DNA of 64,000 nt from Myxococcales bacterium. Its GTDB lineage: Bacteria > Myxococcota_A > Polyangia > Nannocystales > Nannocystaceae. The stretch spans positions 186,001 to 250,000 of the forward strand of contig JACKDU010000011.1 of the NCBI GenBank assembly GCA_020633335.1. The letters run 5' to 3'. The position numbers were made by a program, and so were the translations under genes. Positions 1 to 8,700 of this stretch are shown here, piece by piece. The notes below the pieces were generated by a model that searched no databases, had not been told where the DNA came from, and worked only from the letters and a program-made list of their open reading frames with translations. How positions within the stretch are numbered: position 1 is the stretch's first letter; every line of letters starts with the position of its first letter.

Positions 1-912
1 GACGTCGTCGTCGCCGGTGAACGTGAAGGTCTGGCCGGGCTCGTAGACGAAGTTCGTGTGGATCTCCGTGGTGAAGGCGCCGTTCTTCTCCGGGTAGGTC
101 TCGCCCGCCCAGTTCGGCGTCACGTTGTTGCCGAAGCCCATGTCGGTGAGCGGGTAGAACGAGTTCGAGGAGAAGCTCCAGAGCCCCGGCATGATCTCCA
201 TCAGCGCGAGCTCGCCGACGATCTCGATGTTGACCCCGTCCTTGGCGTTGTACCACTCGCCAAACGACGCCCCCGAGGTGATCTGCGGGTTCGAGCCGTT
301 CCAGCCGCCGGGCGGCGGCGGCGGGTTGGGGTTGTAGACCGGCTTCTTGTCGTTGCCGAGGGTCTGCTGGACCAGCCCGGGGCGCGCCCCGTTGCCGTAC
401 ATGTGGCAGCCGAAGTCGGTGTGGAGCGGCTTGAAGTCGCGGTAGGTCGCCATCAGCGTGCCGCACTCGAGCATCCCGCCGGTCGTGTCGCCGCCGGTCG
501 TGTCGCCGCCGGTCGTGTCGCCGCCGCTCGTCGTCGTGTCGCCGCCGCTGGTGGTCGTGTCGCCGCCGCTGGTGTCGGTCGTCGAGTCGGTCACCCCGCT
601 GGTGCCGGTGCTCGTGCCGGTCGGATCGCCGGAGCTCATCGAGACCCCGCCGGTCTCGGTCGCGCCGCCGGTCGAGCTCGTCGCGGTGTCGCTCATCGAC
701 CCGCTCATCGAGCTGGTGCTGCCGGAGGCGCTGCCGTTGCTGGTCCCCGTGGTCCCGCTGGCGCTCGCGCCCGACGAGCTCGACGCGTCGCTCTCACTCG
801 CGCTCGCGCTCTCGCTCTCGCCGCCGCCGCCGTTGCACCCCGCGCTGACGACGAAGAGGGCCGCCAACGCCGTTCCACCCAGACTCCCCAGACCACCACG
901 AAAGATCATCAT
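1..912 (-). CDS. Fibro-slime domain lipoprotein, C-terminus beyond window
   Basis: Partial gene of 304 visible codons, read leftwards and leaving the window at base 1. The ATG at 912-910 opens a hydrophobic signal peptide ending in a lipobox-like VSAGC with Cys at about residue 26, so a lipoprotein is likely. Residues 27-145 are a Ser/Thr/Gly/Asp linker made of repeats such as TTTSGGD. From about residue 148 the sequence (TYRDFKPLHTDFGC, then ITSGASFGEWYN and FTFTGDDDV) matches the start of the fibro-slime domain, a PA14-related extracellular module found in Dictyostelium prespore proteins and in myxobacterial surface proteins. The role is probably surface adhesion or carbohydrate binding; this is inference. 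The end of the domain is not visible. Confidence 0.8.
   Translation of the reverse strand, partial: MMIFRGGLGSLGGTALAALFVVSAGCNGGGGESESASASESDASSSSGASASGTTGTSNGSASGSTSSMSGSMSDTATSSTGGATETGGVSMSSGDPTGTSTGTSGVTDSTTDTSGGDTTTSGGDTTTSGGDTTGGDTTGGDTTGGMLECGTLMATYRDFKPLHTDFGCHMYGNGARPGLVQQTLGNDKKPVYNPNPPPPPGGWNGSNPQITSGASFGEWYNAKDGVNIEIVGELALMEIMPGLWSFSSNSFYPLTDMGFGNNVTPNWAGETYPEKNGAFTTEIHTNFVYEPGQTFTFTGDDDV
478..570. repeat. 15/21-bp tandem repeat coding the Thr-Gly linker
   Basis: Three copies of a 15-bp unit (ggtcgtgtcgccgcc) are followed by two 21-bp variants. They encode GGDTT/TTSGGD repeats in the linker of the fibro-slime lipoprotein. The copy number is likely variable between strains. Confidence 0.7.
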
Positions 913-1042
913 GGGCCCCAGGATATCGGCGGGGGTGATGTCCACAAGACCACGTTTTCGCGCCGATCAGCGGGATCCCTCGGCCGACGCCGACACCCAC
1001 AGGGGGATCTACGGCGCCGGCTGACCGGGATCTCCGCGGCGC

Positions 1043-1654
1043 TCAGGCGCGGAGTGGAGCGCGGCGGCGTCGGCCGGCGAGGACGGTGAGCGCGAGGAGG
1101 CCGAGGCCGGCCCCCGAGCCCCCACCGCCGCTCGTGCAGCCGCAGCCGCCCTTGAGGTCGTCGTCGCCGTCGCCCGCGGTGGCACCACCCGTAGTGCCGG
1201 TGCCGGCGTCGGTGGTGCTGCCTTCGCCCCCGCTGCTGCCGCCGTCGGTCTCGCCGCCGCTCGAGCCGGTGCTCTCCTCGCTGGCGACGACCGTGATCGT
1301 CACGGTCTCCGACGACTCCTGGCTGAAGCCGAAGTTCGAGGCGTCGACGGCGAGGGAGTGCTCACCCGGCGCGGCCTCGACCTCGAAGCTCGCGGATCCG
1401 TTCGGGCACTCGGTCGTCGCGCTGCACGAGTCGACGAAGGCGCCGTCCATGAAGAGCGAGAGGCTCGACACCTCGGTGTCGTAGCAGCCGCCGGTGTCGC
1501 ACTCGGTGATCGTCCCGTAGGTGACGGTCACGGTGAAGGGCGACGCGACGCTCTCGCCGGTCATCGGCGTGGTGATCGCGGTCGCGGCCGCGGCGTCGAG
1601 GGGGACGGCGAGGGTGAGCGCGCCGAGGAGAAAAGTAAGACGAAAGCTAGGCAT
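1043..1654 (-). CDS. Secreted MYXO-CTERM protein of unknown function
   Basis: A 203-residue protein. A signal peptide covers residues 1-24 (ends DAAAATA). A beta-sandwich-like domain follows at residues 25-125, resembling an Ig-like fold (for example SFEVEAAPGEHSLAVDAS) and containing paired cysteines. A Gly/Ser/Thr linker runs from about 128 to 160. The C-terminus has GGCGCTSGGG, a hydrophobic helix and RRRR, the typical MYXO-CTERM sorting tail, which in myxobacteria is processed to anchor proteins at the cell surface. The function of the ectodomain is unknown. It lies just downstream of, and on the same strand as, nothing obvious: the next gene rightwards is divergent. Confidence 0.82.
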   Translation of the reverse strand: MPSFRLTFLLGALTLAVPLDAAAATAITTPMTGESVASPFTVTVTYGTITECDTGGCYDTEVSSLSLFMDGAFVDSCSATTECPNGSASFEVEAAPGEHSLAVDASNFGFSQESSETVTITVVASEESTGSSGGETDGGSSGGEGSTTDAGTGTTGGATAGDGDDDLKGGCGCTSGGGGSGAGLGLLALTVLAGRRRRAPLRA

Positions 1655-1690
1655 CGGCGGATGCTAGCAGCGGCCGGTCGCCGGCGCCGT

Positions 1691-1830
1691 GACGCTCGCA
1701 CGCCGGGGGGCGGCGACCTGCCGCGCCGTTTGTTCGCCGGATGGCGGCGCGCCGCGGCGTTCGCACGCCGGGCGGCCCGCGGCGTTCGCACGCCGGGCGC
1801 CGGGGTGCCGCGACGTTCGCACGCCGGGCG
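1691..1830. repeat. Short direct repeats between divergent genes
   Basis: Three perfect copies of gttcgcacgccgggcg (1759-1774, 1784-1799, 1815-1830) and one degenerate copy (about 1694-1709) lie in the 234-bp gap between the divergent MYXO-CTERM and GHL10 genes. Start-to-start spacing is irregular (65, 25 and 31 bp). Confidence 0.7.
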
Positions 1831-1875
1831 GCGGGGCCCGGCGAGACGCCGCTGTACAGCCGCCGCCAGGCTGGC

Positions 1876-1881
1876 TAGCGT
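1876..1881 (+). promoter_or_regulatory. -10 element TAGCGT, leaderless type
   Basis: GCTAGCGT ends 7 nt before the ATG at 1889, with a weak -35 (TGTACA, 1853-1858) 17 bp upstream. No Shine-Dalgarno sequence would fit, so transcription probably begins at or next to the start codon. Confidence 0.5.
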
Positions 1882-1888
1882 GGCCCCC

Positions 1889-3538
1889 ATGGTGCGAAAG
1901 CGCGCGCTCCTCCTGGCCCTCCTCTCCGCCCCGCTCGGGCTCCTCGTCGCCTGCGCGGGGGACGACGCCGCGAGCTCGGCGAGCGAGGCCTCCGACTCGG
2001 ATGTCTCTTCGGCCACGTCGACCGCGACGGCGTCGACGGCGACGACGGCCGCGACCAGCGGCGGCGGATCGACCGACGCCTCGACCTCCGGCGCGAGCGC
2101 GGGCACCAGCGGGGGCGGGGAGACCAGCGGCTCGACGAGCGGCGGGCCGGCGGTCGAGCTCGCCGAGGTCGGCCACGCGCGCGAGCTCCGGGGGGCGTGG
2201 ATCGCCAGCGTCTTCAACATCAACTTCCCGAGCGCGCCGGGCCTCGACGCCGCGGCCCAGGAGGCCGAGCTCATCGCCCTCCTCGACGCCAGCGAGGCCG
2301 CCGGCCTCAACGCGGTCTTCCTCCAGGTGCGGCCCGAGTGCGACGCGCTCTACCCGTCGGCGCTCGAGCCCTGGAGCCGCTCGCTGAGCGGCCAGCAGGG
2401 GGTCGATCCCGGCTGGGATCCGCTGGCGGTGGCGATCGCCGAGGGGCATGCCCGCGGCCTCGAGGTCCACGCTTGGCTCAACCCCTACCGGGCGAAGGCG
2501 AGCAAGAGCTCGCAGATCGTCCCGCCCCACGTCGCCCTCGCGCACCCCGAGCACGCCCACGACTACGACAAGTACACCTGGATGGATCCCGGCGCGGCCC
2601 CGGTCCAGGACCACCTCCTCGCGGTGATCGAGGACATCGTCAGCCGCTACCCGGTCGACGGGATCCACTTCGACGACTACTTCTACCCCTACCCGGACGG
2701 CTCCGACTTCCCCGACGACCTCACCTGGGGCGACTACGTCGACGGCGGCGGGCTCCTCGGGCGCGGCGATTGGCGGCGGAGCAACGTCGATCACATGGTC
2801 GAGTCGGTCGGCGCGCTCCTCGGGGAGGTCGCGCCCGACGTCCGCTTCGGGATCTCGCCCTTCGGGATCTACCGCCCCGGGACGCCGCCGGGGATCCAGG
2901 GCTTCGACCAGTACGAGGGGCTCTACGCCGATCCGCTGCGCTGGCTCGACGAGGGCTGGGTCGACTACCTCGCGCCCCAGCTCTACTGGCCGACGACCTA
3001 CCCGCAGCAGGCCTACGACGTCCTGATCGCCTGGTGGGCGAGCGAGACCACCGGCGGGCGCCACATCTTCGCCGGCAACTACCTCTCGAAGCTCGGGAGC
3101 GCGCCGGAGTGGAGCCTGGAGGAGCTCCTCCTCCAGGTCGAGCTGACCCGCGACGAGGCGGCGAGCGGCGCCCGCGGCAACATCTTCTTCAACATCGAGC
3201 CGCTCGTCGACGACTGGGAGGGGATCGCCGGCGCGCTGGTCGACGAGTTCTACGGCGCGCCCGCGCTGACGCCGGCGCTCGCGGCCGCGGTCGCGGCCGG
3301 CGAGGAATTCGATCCGCCCCACGTCGAGCTCGCCGGTGAGGTCGCCAGCCTCGCCCACGCCGACGCCGATCGCCTGCGGGCCTACGTGGTCTACGCGGCC
3401 GGCCGCGACGGCTGGGTGCTCGATCGGATCCTGCCGGCGAGCAGCGGCGAGGCCATCCTGGGACCCGGTCGCTGGGCGATCTCGGCGGCGGCCCGGAGCG
3501 GGGTCGAGAGCCTCGGGGTGGTCGTCGAGCTCCCCTGA
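1889..3538 (+). CDS. GHL10-family glycosidase-like lipoprotein
   Basis: 549 residues. The lipoprotein signal ends LLVAC with Cys22. A Ser/Thr/Ala-rich spacer covers about residues 23-95. The remainder matches glycosyl-hydrolase-like family 10 (COG1649, YngK-like): ELRGAWIASVFNINFPS opens the barrel, HAWLNPYRA and DGIHFDDYFYPYP are characteristic, and a small beta domain ends the protein. Family members are thought to act on cell-wall or surface glycans, but the activity is poorly defined. The start was placed at the ATG at 1889 because the signal peptide begins there; the frame is open further upstream without protein-like sequence. It is probably anchored in the outer membrane. Confidence 0.88.
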   Translation: MVRKRALLLALLSAPLGLLVACAGDDAASSASEASDSDVSSATSTATASTATTAATSGGGSTDASTSGASAGTSGGGETSGSTSGGPAVELAEVGHARELRGAWIASVFNINFPSAPGLDAAAQEAELIALLDASEAAGLNAVFLQVRPECDALYPSALEPWSRSLSGQQGVDPGWDPLAVAIAEGHARGLEVHAWLNPYRAKASKSSQIVPPHVALAHPEHAHDYDKYTWMDPGAAPVQDHLLAVIEDIVSRYPVDGIHFDDYFYPYPDGSDFPDDLTWGDYVDGGGLLGRGDWRRSNVDHMVESVGALLGEVAPDVRFGISPFGIYRPGTPPGIQGFDQYEGLYADPLRWLDEGWVDYLAPQLYWPTTYPQQAYDVLIAWWASETTGGRHIFAGNYLSKLGSAPEWSLEELLLQVELTRDEAASGARGNIFFNIEPLVDDWEGIAGALVDEFYGAPALTPALAAAVAAGEEFDPPHVELAGEVASLAHADADRLRAYVVYAAGRDGWVLDRILPASSGEAILGPGRWAISAAARSGVESLGVVVELP

Positions 3539-3541
3539 GGC

Positions 3542-3570
3542 TTGCCGGCGCGCGCGCTGACGGCTAGCGT
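3542..3570 (+). promoter_or_regulatory. Sigma70-type promoter of the NMO-like gene
   Basis: TTGCCG (3542-3547), a 17-bp spacer and TAGCGT (3565-3570). The -10 ends 9 nt before the ATG at 3580, predicting a leaderless or nearly leaderless mRNA. It begins three bases after the stop of the upstream gene. Confidence 0.55.
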
Positions 3571-3579
3571 GCCGCCGCC

Positions 3580-4560
3580 ATGTCGAGGATCGTCACCCCC
3601 TTCACCGACGCCGTCGGCATCGACGTGCCGCTGATCTGCGGGGCGATGTACCCCTGCTCCAACCCCGAGCTGATCGCCGCGGTCTCGGCCGCCGGCGGGA
3701 TCGGGGTGATCCAGCCGATCTCGATGTTCTACGTCCACCGCCACGATCTGCGCGAGGGGATCCGCCTGATCCGCTCGCTCACCGACAAGCCGATCGGCTT
3801 CAACGCGATCGTCGAGCAGTCGTCGAAGGTCTACGAGGATCGGATGCGCGCCTGGGTCGACGTCGCCCTCGAGGAGGGCGTGCGCTTCTTCGTCACCGCC
3901 CTCGGCAACCCGCGCTGGGTGGTCGACAAGGTCCACGCCGTCGGCGGCGTGGTCTACCACGACGTCACCGAGCGCCGCTGGGCCCTCAAGGCGCTCGAGC
4001 ACGACGTCGACGGCCTGATCTGCGTCAACGCCCGGGCCGGCGGCCACGCCGGTTCCAAGACCCCGGAGGCGCTCTTCGCCGAGCTCGCCGATCTCGGGGT
4101 CCCGCTGATCTGCGCCGGCGGGGTCGGCTCGCCCGAGCGCTTCGCCGAGGCCCTGAAGATCGGCTACGCCGGCGTCCAGATGGGCACCCGCTTCATCGCC
4201 ACCGAGGAGTGCAACGCCCACCTCGACTACAAGCAGGCGATCGTCCGGGCGCGGGCCGAGGACATCGTCCTCACCGACAAGATCTCCGGGGTGCCGGTGG
4301 CGGTGATCAAGACCCCCTACATCGAGAAGATCGGCACCAAGGCCGGGCCGATCGCCCGGCGGATGCTCCGTCACCCGCGCCTCAAGCACTACATGCGGAT
4401 GTTCTACTCCCTCAAGAGCGTCTGGCAGCTCCGGCGGGCGTCGCTCCAGGGCGCGGGCTACCGCGACTACTTCCAGGCCGGCAAGAGCGTCGACGGGATC
4501 GCGGCGATCGAGCCGGCGGGGGCGATCGTCGAGCGCTTCGCCGCCGCGGTCGCCGGCTAG
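3580..4560 (+). CDS. Nitronate monooxygenase-like FMN protein
   Basis: 326 residues, TIM-barrel flavoprotein of the 2-nitropropane dioxygenase/nitronate monooxygenase family. The N-terminus has GAMYPCSNPELIAAVSAAGG, the usual flavin-binding opening. ARAGGHAG at about residue 152 carries the conserved family histidine, and ICAGGVGSPERF plus GVQMGTRFIATEE form the phosphate-binding end of the barrel. Family enzymes oxidise alkyl nitronates, and related members act as enoyl-ACP reductases (FabK). The C-terminal extension (about residues 255-326, with LKHYMRMFYSLKSVW) is not typical of FabK, so NMO-like is preferred. The substrate is unknown. Predicted cytoplasmic; transcribed alone. Confidence 0.85.
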   Translation: MSRIVTPFTDAVGIDVPLICGAMYPCSNPELIAAVSAAGGIGVIQPISMFYVHRHDLREGIRLIRSLTDKPIGFNAIVEQSSKVYEDRMRAWVDVALEEGVRFFVTALGNPRWVVDKVHAVGGVVYHDVTERRWALKALEHDVDGLICVNARAGGHAGSKTPEALFAELADLGVPLICAGGVGSPERFAEALKIGYAGVQMGTRFIATEECNAHLDYKQAIVRARAEDIVLTDKISGVPVAVIKTPYIEKIGTKAGPIARRMLRHPRLKHYMRMFYSLKSVWQLRRASLQGAGYRDYFQAGKSVDGIAAIEPAGAIVERFAAAVAG

Positions 4561-4767
4561 CGGACGCGACGGAGCGACATGCGTCGTCGGGGGGACGAGA
4601 CCCCGACGCCGCGGCCCGACGCGAGCGCGCGCGCTCGCGTCGGCCCTGCTCGCGCAGGGATCACGCGGCCGCCCGCACTTTTGACGCGCGCCACCTCGGG
4701 TCGCCTCGACGATAGTTCCGGTGCGCCGCTGGCCTGCCGCCGCGCGCAGATCGTAGGAGCTCAAACG

Positions 4768-5076
4768 ATGGCATCGAAGCAAGTCTCCAAGTACCGCCTC
4801 ATCGTCCGCAGCGGCGCGCCGACCACCTACCAGGAGGACCTGATCTCCCTCTACGACGCCCGGGGGACCCACATCGCCAACCTCCGCTTCACCGACGCGA
4901 GCGCGCCGGGGAAGAGCACGTCGGGGGGCTACACGACGATCATCTACCCGCGCAGCGCCTACATGCACGCGGTCGATCTCCTCCGCAACGAGAAGCCGGT
5001 CTACTTCGTCGAGGACAACGCCAACGAGGGAGGCCTCCGGACCCTCAACGACGAGCCGGTCGGCGAGGCCGAGTAG
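4768..5076 (+). CDS. Small conserved-looking protein of unknown function
   Basis: 102 residues beginning MASKQVSKYRLIVRSGAP. There is no signal peptide or membrane segment, so it is predicted cytoplasmic. The sequence alternates hydrophobic and charged residues (YRLIVRSG, LISLYDARGTHIANLRF, YTTIIYPR, PVYFVED) as in a small beta-barrel or sandwich. The start is fixed by taggag, 9 nt upstream of the ATG; in-frame sequence further upstream is low complexity. I recognise no family. It overlaps the 3' end of the opposing gene by 32 bp. Confidence 0.7.
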   Translation: MASKQVSKYRLIVRSGAPTTYQEDLISLYDARGTHIANLRFTDASAPGKSTSGGYTTIIYPRSAYMHAVDLLRNEKPVYFVEDNANEGGLRTLNDEPVGEAE

Positions 5077-5539
5077 TAGCGAGCCCACCCGGCCGCGCTG
5101 AGGTCTTCGGCGCGGCGGGGGGCGACCCATCCCGCCGCGCTAGGCCGTCGGCGAGCGCCGGCGTGGCCGGCGACCAGAAGCGGGCCTCGCCCCCGTGGAT
5201 CGCGAAGCCGATCCGATCGCTCCGCACCAGCCGCGTGAGCGCGACGTCGACGACCTCGGCGCTCGCCTGCATCTCGCGCTCGAGCCCGGGGAGGAGCGCC
5301 CCGGCGAAGGCGAGGAGGGTCTCGCGGAGGCCGCTCGCGACCTCGACACCGGCGCCCGCCAGGGCGGCGCCGCGGAGGGCGACGCCGAGCTCGCCGCGGG
5401 TGAGCGCGTCGCCCCTCGCGTCGGCGAGCGCCCGCAGGATCAGCCGCTCGGCCGCGGCGAGGATGGCCCTTGGGCCAGCCTGCGCGGGGTCCTCGAGGGC
5501 CGCCTGGGCGCGGGTGATCGCGTCGACCGGGACCGGCAT
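5045..5539 (-). CDS. Hypothetical protein
   Basis: 164 residues, Ala/Leu-rich and mainly helical (AITRAQAALEDPAQAG, AAERLILRALADARGD), followed by a more protein-like segment ending RSDRIGFAIHGGEARFWSP. The last 25 residues are Pro/Arg-rich and may reflect run-on past a lost stop. No membrane segment or known motif was found. It converges on, and overlaps, the small plus-strand gene. Third-position GC use is like its neighbours, which supports a real gene, but no function can be assigned. Confidence 0.5.
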   Translation of the reverse strand: MPVPVDAITRAQAALEDPAQAGPRAILAAAERLILRALADARGDALTRGELGVALRGAALAGAGVEVASGLRETLLAFAGALLPGLEREMQASAEVVDVALTRLVRSDRIGFAIHGGEARFWSPATPALADGLARRDGSPPAAPKTSARPGGLATTRPRRPARR

Positions 5540-5752
5540 CGCAGGGCAGGGTCGAGGCAGCAGCGGCGGCGGTCAAGGGGGCCTAGCGCGGAATCGCGCA
5601 CGGTGGCGGCCGCGCCGGAGATCGCGCCAGACATCGTTCTAGCTCCAGATCGTCGCCGCCGCGCCCGATTGTCGCGCTGGGTCACCTTCGGCCATGGACC
5701 ACCATTGACTACAAAGCTACCATCCCTCGCCTGCTCCCCGAGGTGGTCTCAA

Positions 5753-8700
5753 ATGATGTTCTCGCGCCGCGCACTGCCCCTCACCCTCGCTGGTCTCGTC
5801 GCCGCTCTCGGCGCTCAGCCGGCGGAGGCCGCCGAAACCGGTCGCTCGACGATCAACGCCTCGCTCGCGGCGCCCGACGGCGCGATCGCGCGCCAGCAGC
5901 GCGGAGGGGTCCTCAGCCGTGATGCCCGCGGGATGCCTCGCCTCCTCGCGGCCTCGTCCGGCGCGCCGGCGCCGGCCGGCGCCTCCTTCGAGGAGGCGGC
6001 GCGCTTCCACCTCCGCGCCCTCGCGCCGGTCTACGGGAGCGTCGAGGCGGTGGTCGACGGCGCCCGGGCGCTCTTCACCCACGACGTCGGCCGCGGCGGG
6101 GTGATCGTCGCCTTCCGCCAGCGGGTCGGCGACGTCGAGGTCTTCGCCGGCGACGTCAAGGTGCTCCTCGATCGCTCGAAGCGGATCGTCGCGGTCGCCG
6201 GCACGCCCCACCCGCGGGCGCGGGCCGAGCACGCCAAGCCCTTCCTCCGCAGCCGCCAGGACGCGGTCGCCGGCGCCCTGGTCGATCTCTACGGGCCGAT
6301 CGTCGACGCCAGGGCGATCGCGGCCGCGCCCGCGGCCCGTCGCGCGGGCTTCGACCACTTCGCGCTCGCCCCCGCCGCCGGCCCGACCAGCGTCAACCTC
6401 CGCGCGCCCGCGCGGGTCAAGCCGGTCTACTTCCCGGTCGGCGACGCGCTGGTGCCGGCGCACCTCGTCGAGGTCGAGAGCTACCACGGCGCGAACCCGG
6501 ACCTCGACGCCTTCCAGTACGTGATCGCGGCCGACGACGGCCGGGTCCTCTACCGCCGCGACATGATCGCCTACGACGCCTTCACCTACACGGTCTGGGC
6601 CGACGAGGGCGGCGATCATCGGCCGGCCGACGGCCCCCTCGTCGACTACACGCCGCACCCGACCCAGGACCCCAACGACCAGGGGCCGACCGAGGCGGTG
6701 AAGCCGGTCCAGATCACGATGGAGGGCTTCAACACCAACCCGGACGGGAAGCCTGATCCCTGGCTGCCGGCGGACGCGACCGAGAGCGTCGGCAACAACA
6801 TCGACGCCTACGTCGACCACGTCAACCCGAGCGGCTTCCAGCCCGAGGCCGGTGAGTTTCGGGCGGCGGTCAACGGCGATCGCACCTTCGACTACGCCTA
6901 CGAGACCAGCCTGGAGCCGCTCTCGTCGAAGGAGCAGTCGATGGGGGCGATCGTCCAGCTCTTCTTCGACACCAACTGGCTCCACGACTACTGGTACGAC
7001 TCGGGCTTCAACGAGGCCGCCGGCAACGCCCAGGAGGACAACTTCGGGCGCGGCGGCGAGGGGGGTGATCGCCTCCAGGCTCAGGCCCAGGACGGCGCCC
7101 TCGAGGGCTCGCGCAACAACGCGAACATGATGACGCCGAGCGACGGCACCTCGCCGGTGATGCAGATGTACCTCTGGACCCCCCGCAACAACACGGGGAC
7201 CCTCCACATCGACCCGATGAACGAGGACTTCAACGTCTCGAAGGGGCAGTTCGGGCCGGTGCTCTTCGATCTCAGCGGCGAGCTCGTGGTCGTCGACGAC
7301 GGCGTCGGCACCGGGAGCGACGGCTGCGAGCCGCCGATGAACTCGATCACCGGCAAGGTCGCGGTGATCGACCGCGGCTCCTGCACCTTCGAGGTCAAGG
7401 TCGCCAACGCCGAGGCGGCCGGGGCGATCGCCGCGGTGATCGCCGACAACGCCGACTCCGGCCTGCCGCCCCTCGGCAACGACGCCCAGACCGAGGACCC
7501 GACGATCCCGACGATCGGCGTCTCGAAGGCCGACGGCGCGAAGATCAAGGCGGCGATCGAGGGCGAGGCCCAGATCGCCCACATCACCGGCGACGCCGAC
7601 GTCGAGCGCGACGGGACGATCGACAACATGATCGTCGCCCACGAGTGGGGTCACTACATCCACCACCGCCTGGTCGAGTGCGGATCGGCGCAGTGCGGCG
7701 CCCAGAGCGAGGGGTGGGGCGACTTCCTCTCGCTCCACACGATGCTCCGCGAGGGCGACGACCTCGACGGGAGCTTCGCCAGCACGACCTACGCGAGCTT
7801 CGATCCCGCCGGCTACTTCGGGATCCGCCGGGTCCCCTACTCGGTCGACATGGGGCGCAACGCCCTCACCTTCCGCAACATCGCCGACGACCAGCAGCTC
7901 CCGGTGGGGCCGCCGACCCAGGGGGGCGGCAACGCCAACAGCGAGGTCCACAACGCCGGCGAGATCTGGACGACGATGATGTTCGAGTCCTACGTCGCCC
8001 TCCACAAGGCGCACGCCGGCGACAAGAGCTTCGACGAGGTCCAGCGCTCGATGAGCGACTACGTGGTCGCCGGCATGATGATGACCCCGCCGGCGCCGAC
8101 CTACACCGACCAGCGCGACGCGATCCTCCTGGCGATCTCGACCTTCGACGAGGACGACTTCATGACCGTCGCCAAGGCCTTCGCCCGCCGCGGCGCCGGC
8201 ACCTGCGCGATCTCGCCGGCGGTCGACTCGGTCGACTTCATCGGCGTCGTCGAGGATTTTGAGCTCCGGGCCAACGCCGGCCTCATCGCTGGGGCCGCGG
8301 ACGACAGCGCCCAGAGCTGCGACGGCGACGGCGTGATCGACGGCGGCGAGGCGGGCAAGATCACCGCCACGATCTACAACAACGGCGTCCTCGACCTCGC
8401 CTCCGGGGCCCTGGTCAAGGTCACGTCGTCGTCGCCGAGCGTGATCTTCCCCGACGGCGACTCGCTCGAGCTCGGCGCGCTCCCCCGCCTCTCCAAGACC
8501 GACGTCTCCTTCGCGGTCGCGGTCGCCCCCGGCGTGAGCGACTGGGAGAACGTCACGCTCACCGTCAAGGTCGTCAGCGACGAGGGCTGCGAGGGCACCT
8601 CCGAGCTCGCGCTCCACCAGGTGATCCACGGCGACATCGTCACCGAGAGCGCGACGGTCGATGACGTCGAGGTCCCGGACTCGCCCTGGGAGATCGTCGG

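Noticed and set aside
1691..1830. Possible CRISPR array
   Set aside because: Repeats are only 16 bp, spacing is irregular (65, 25, 31 bp) and no cas genes are present.
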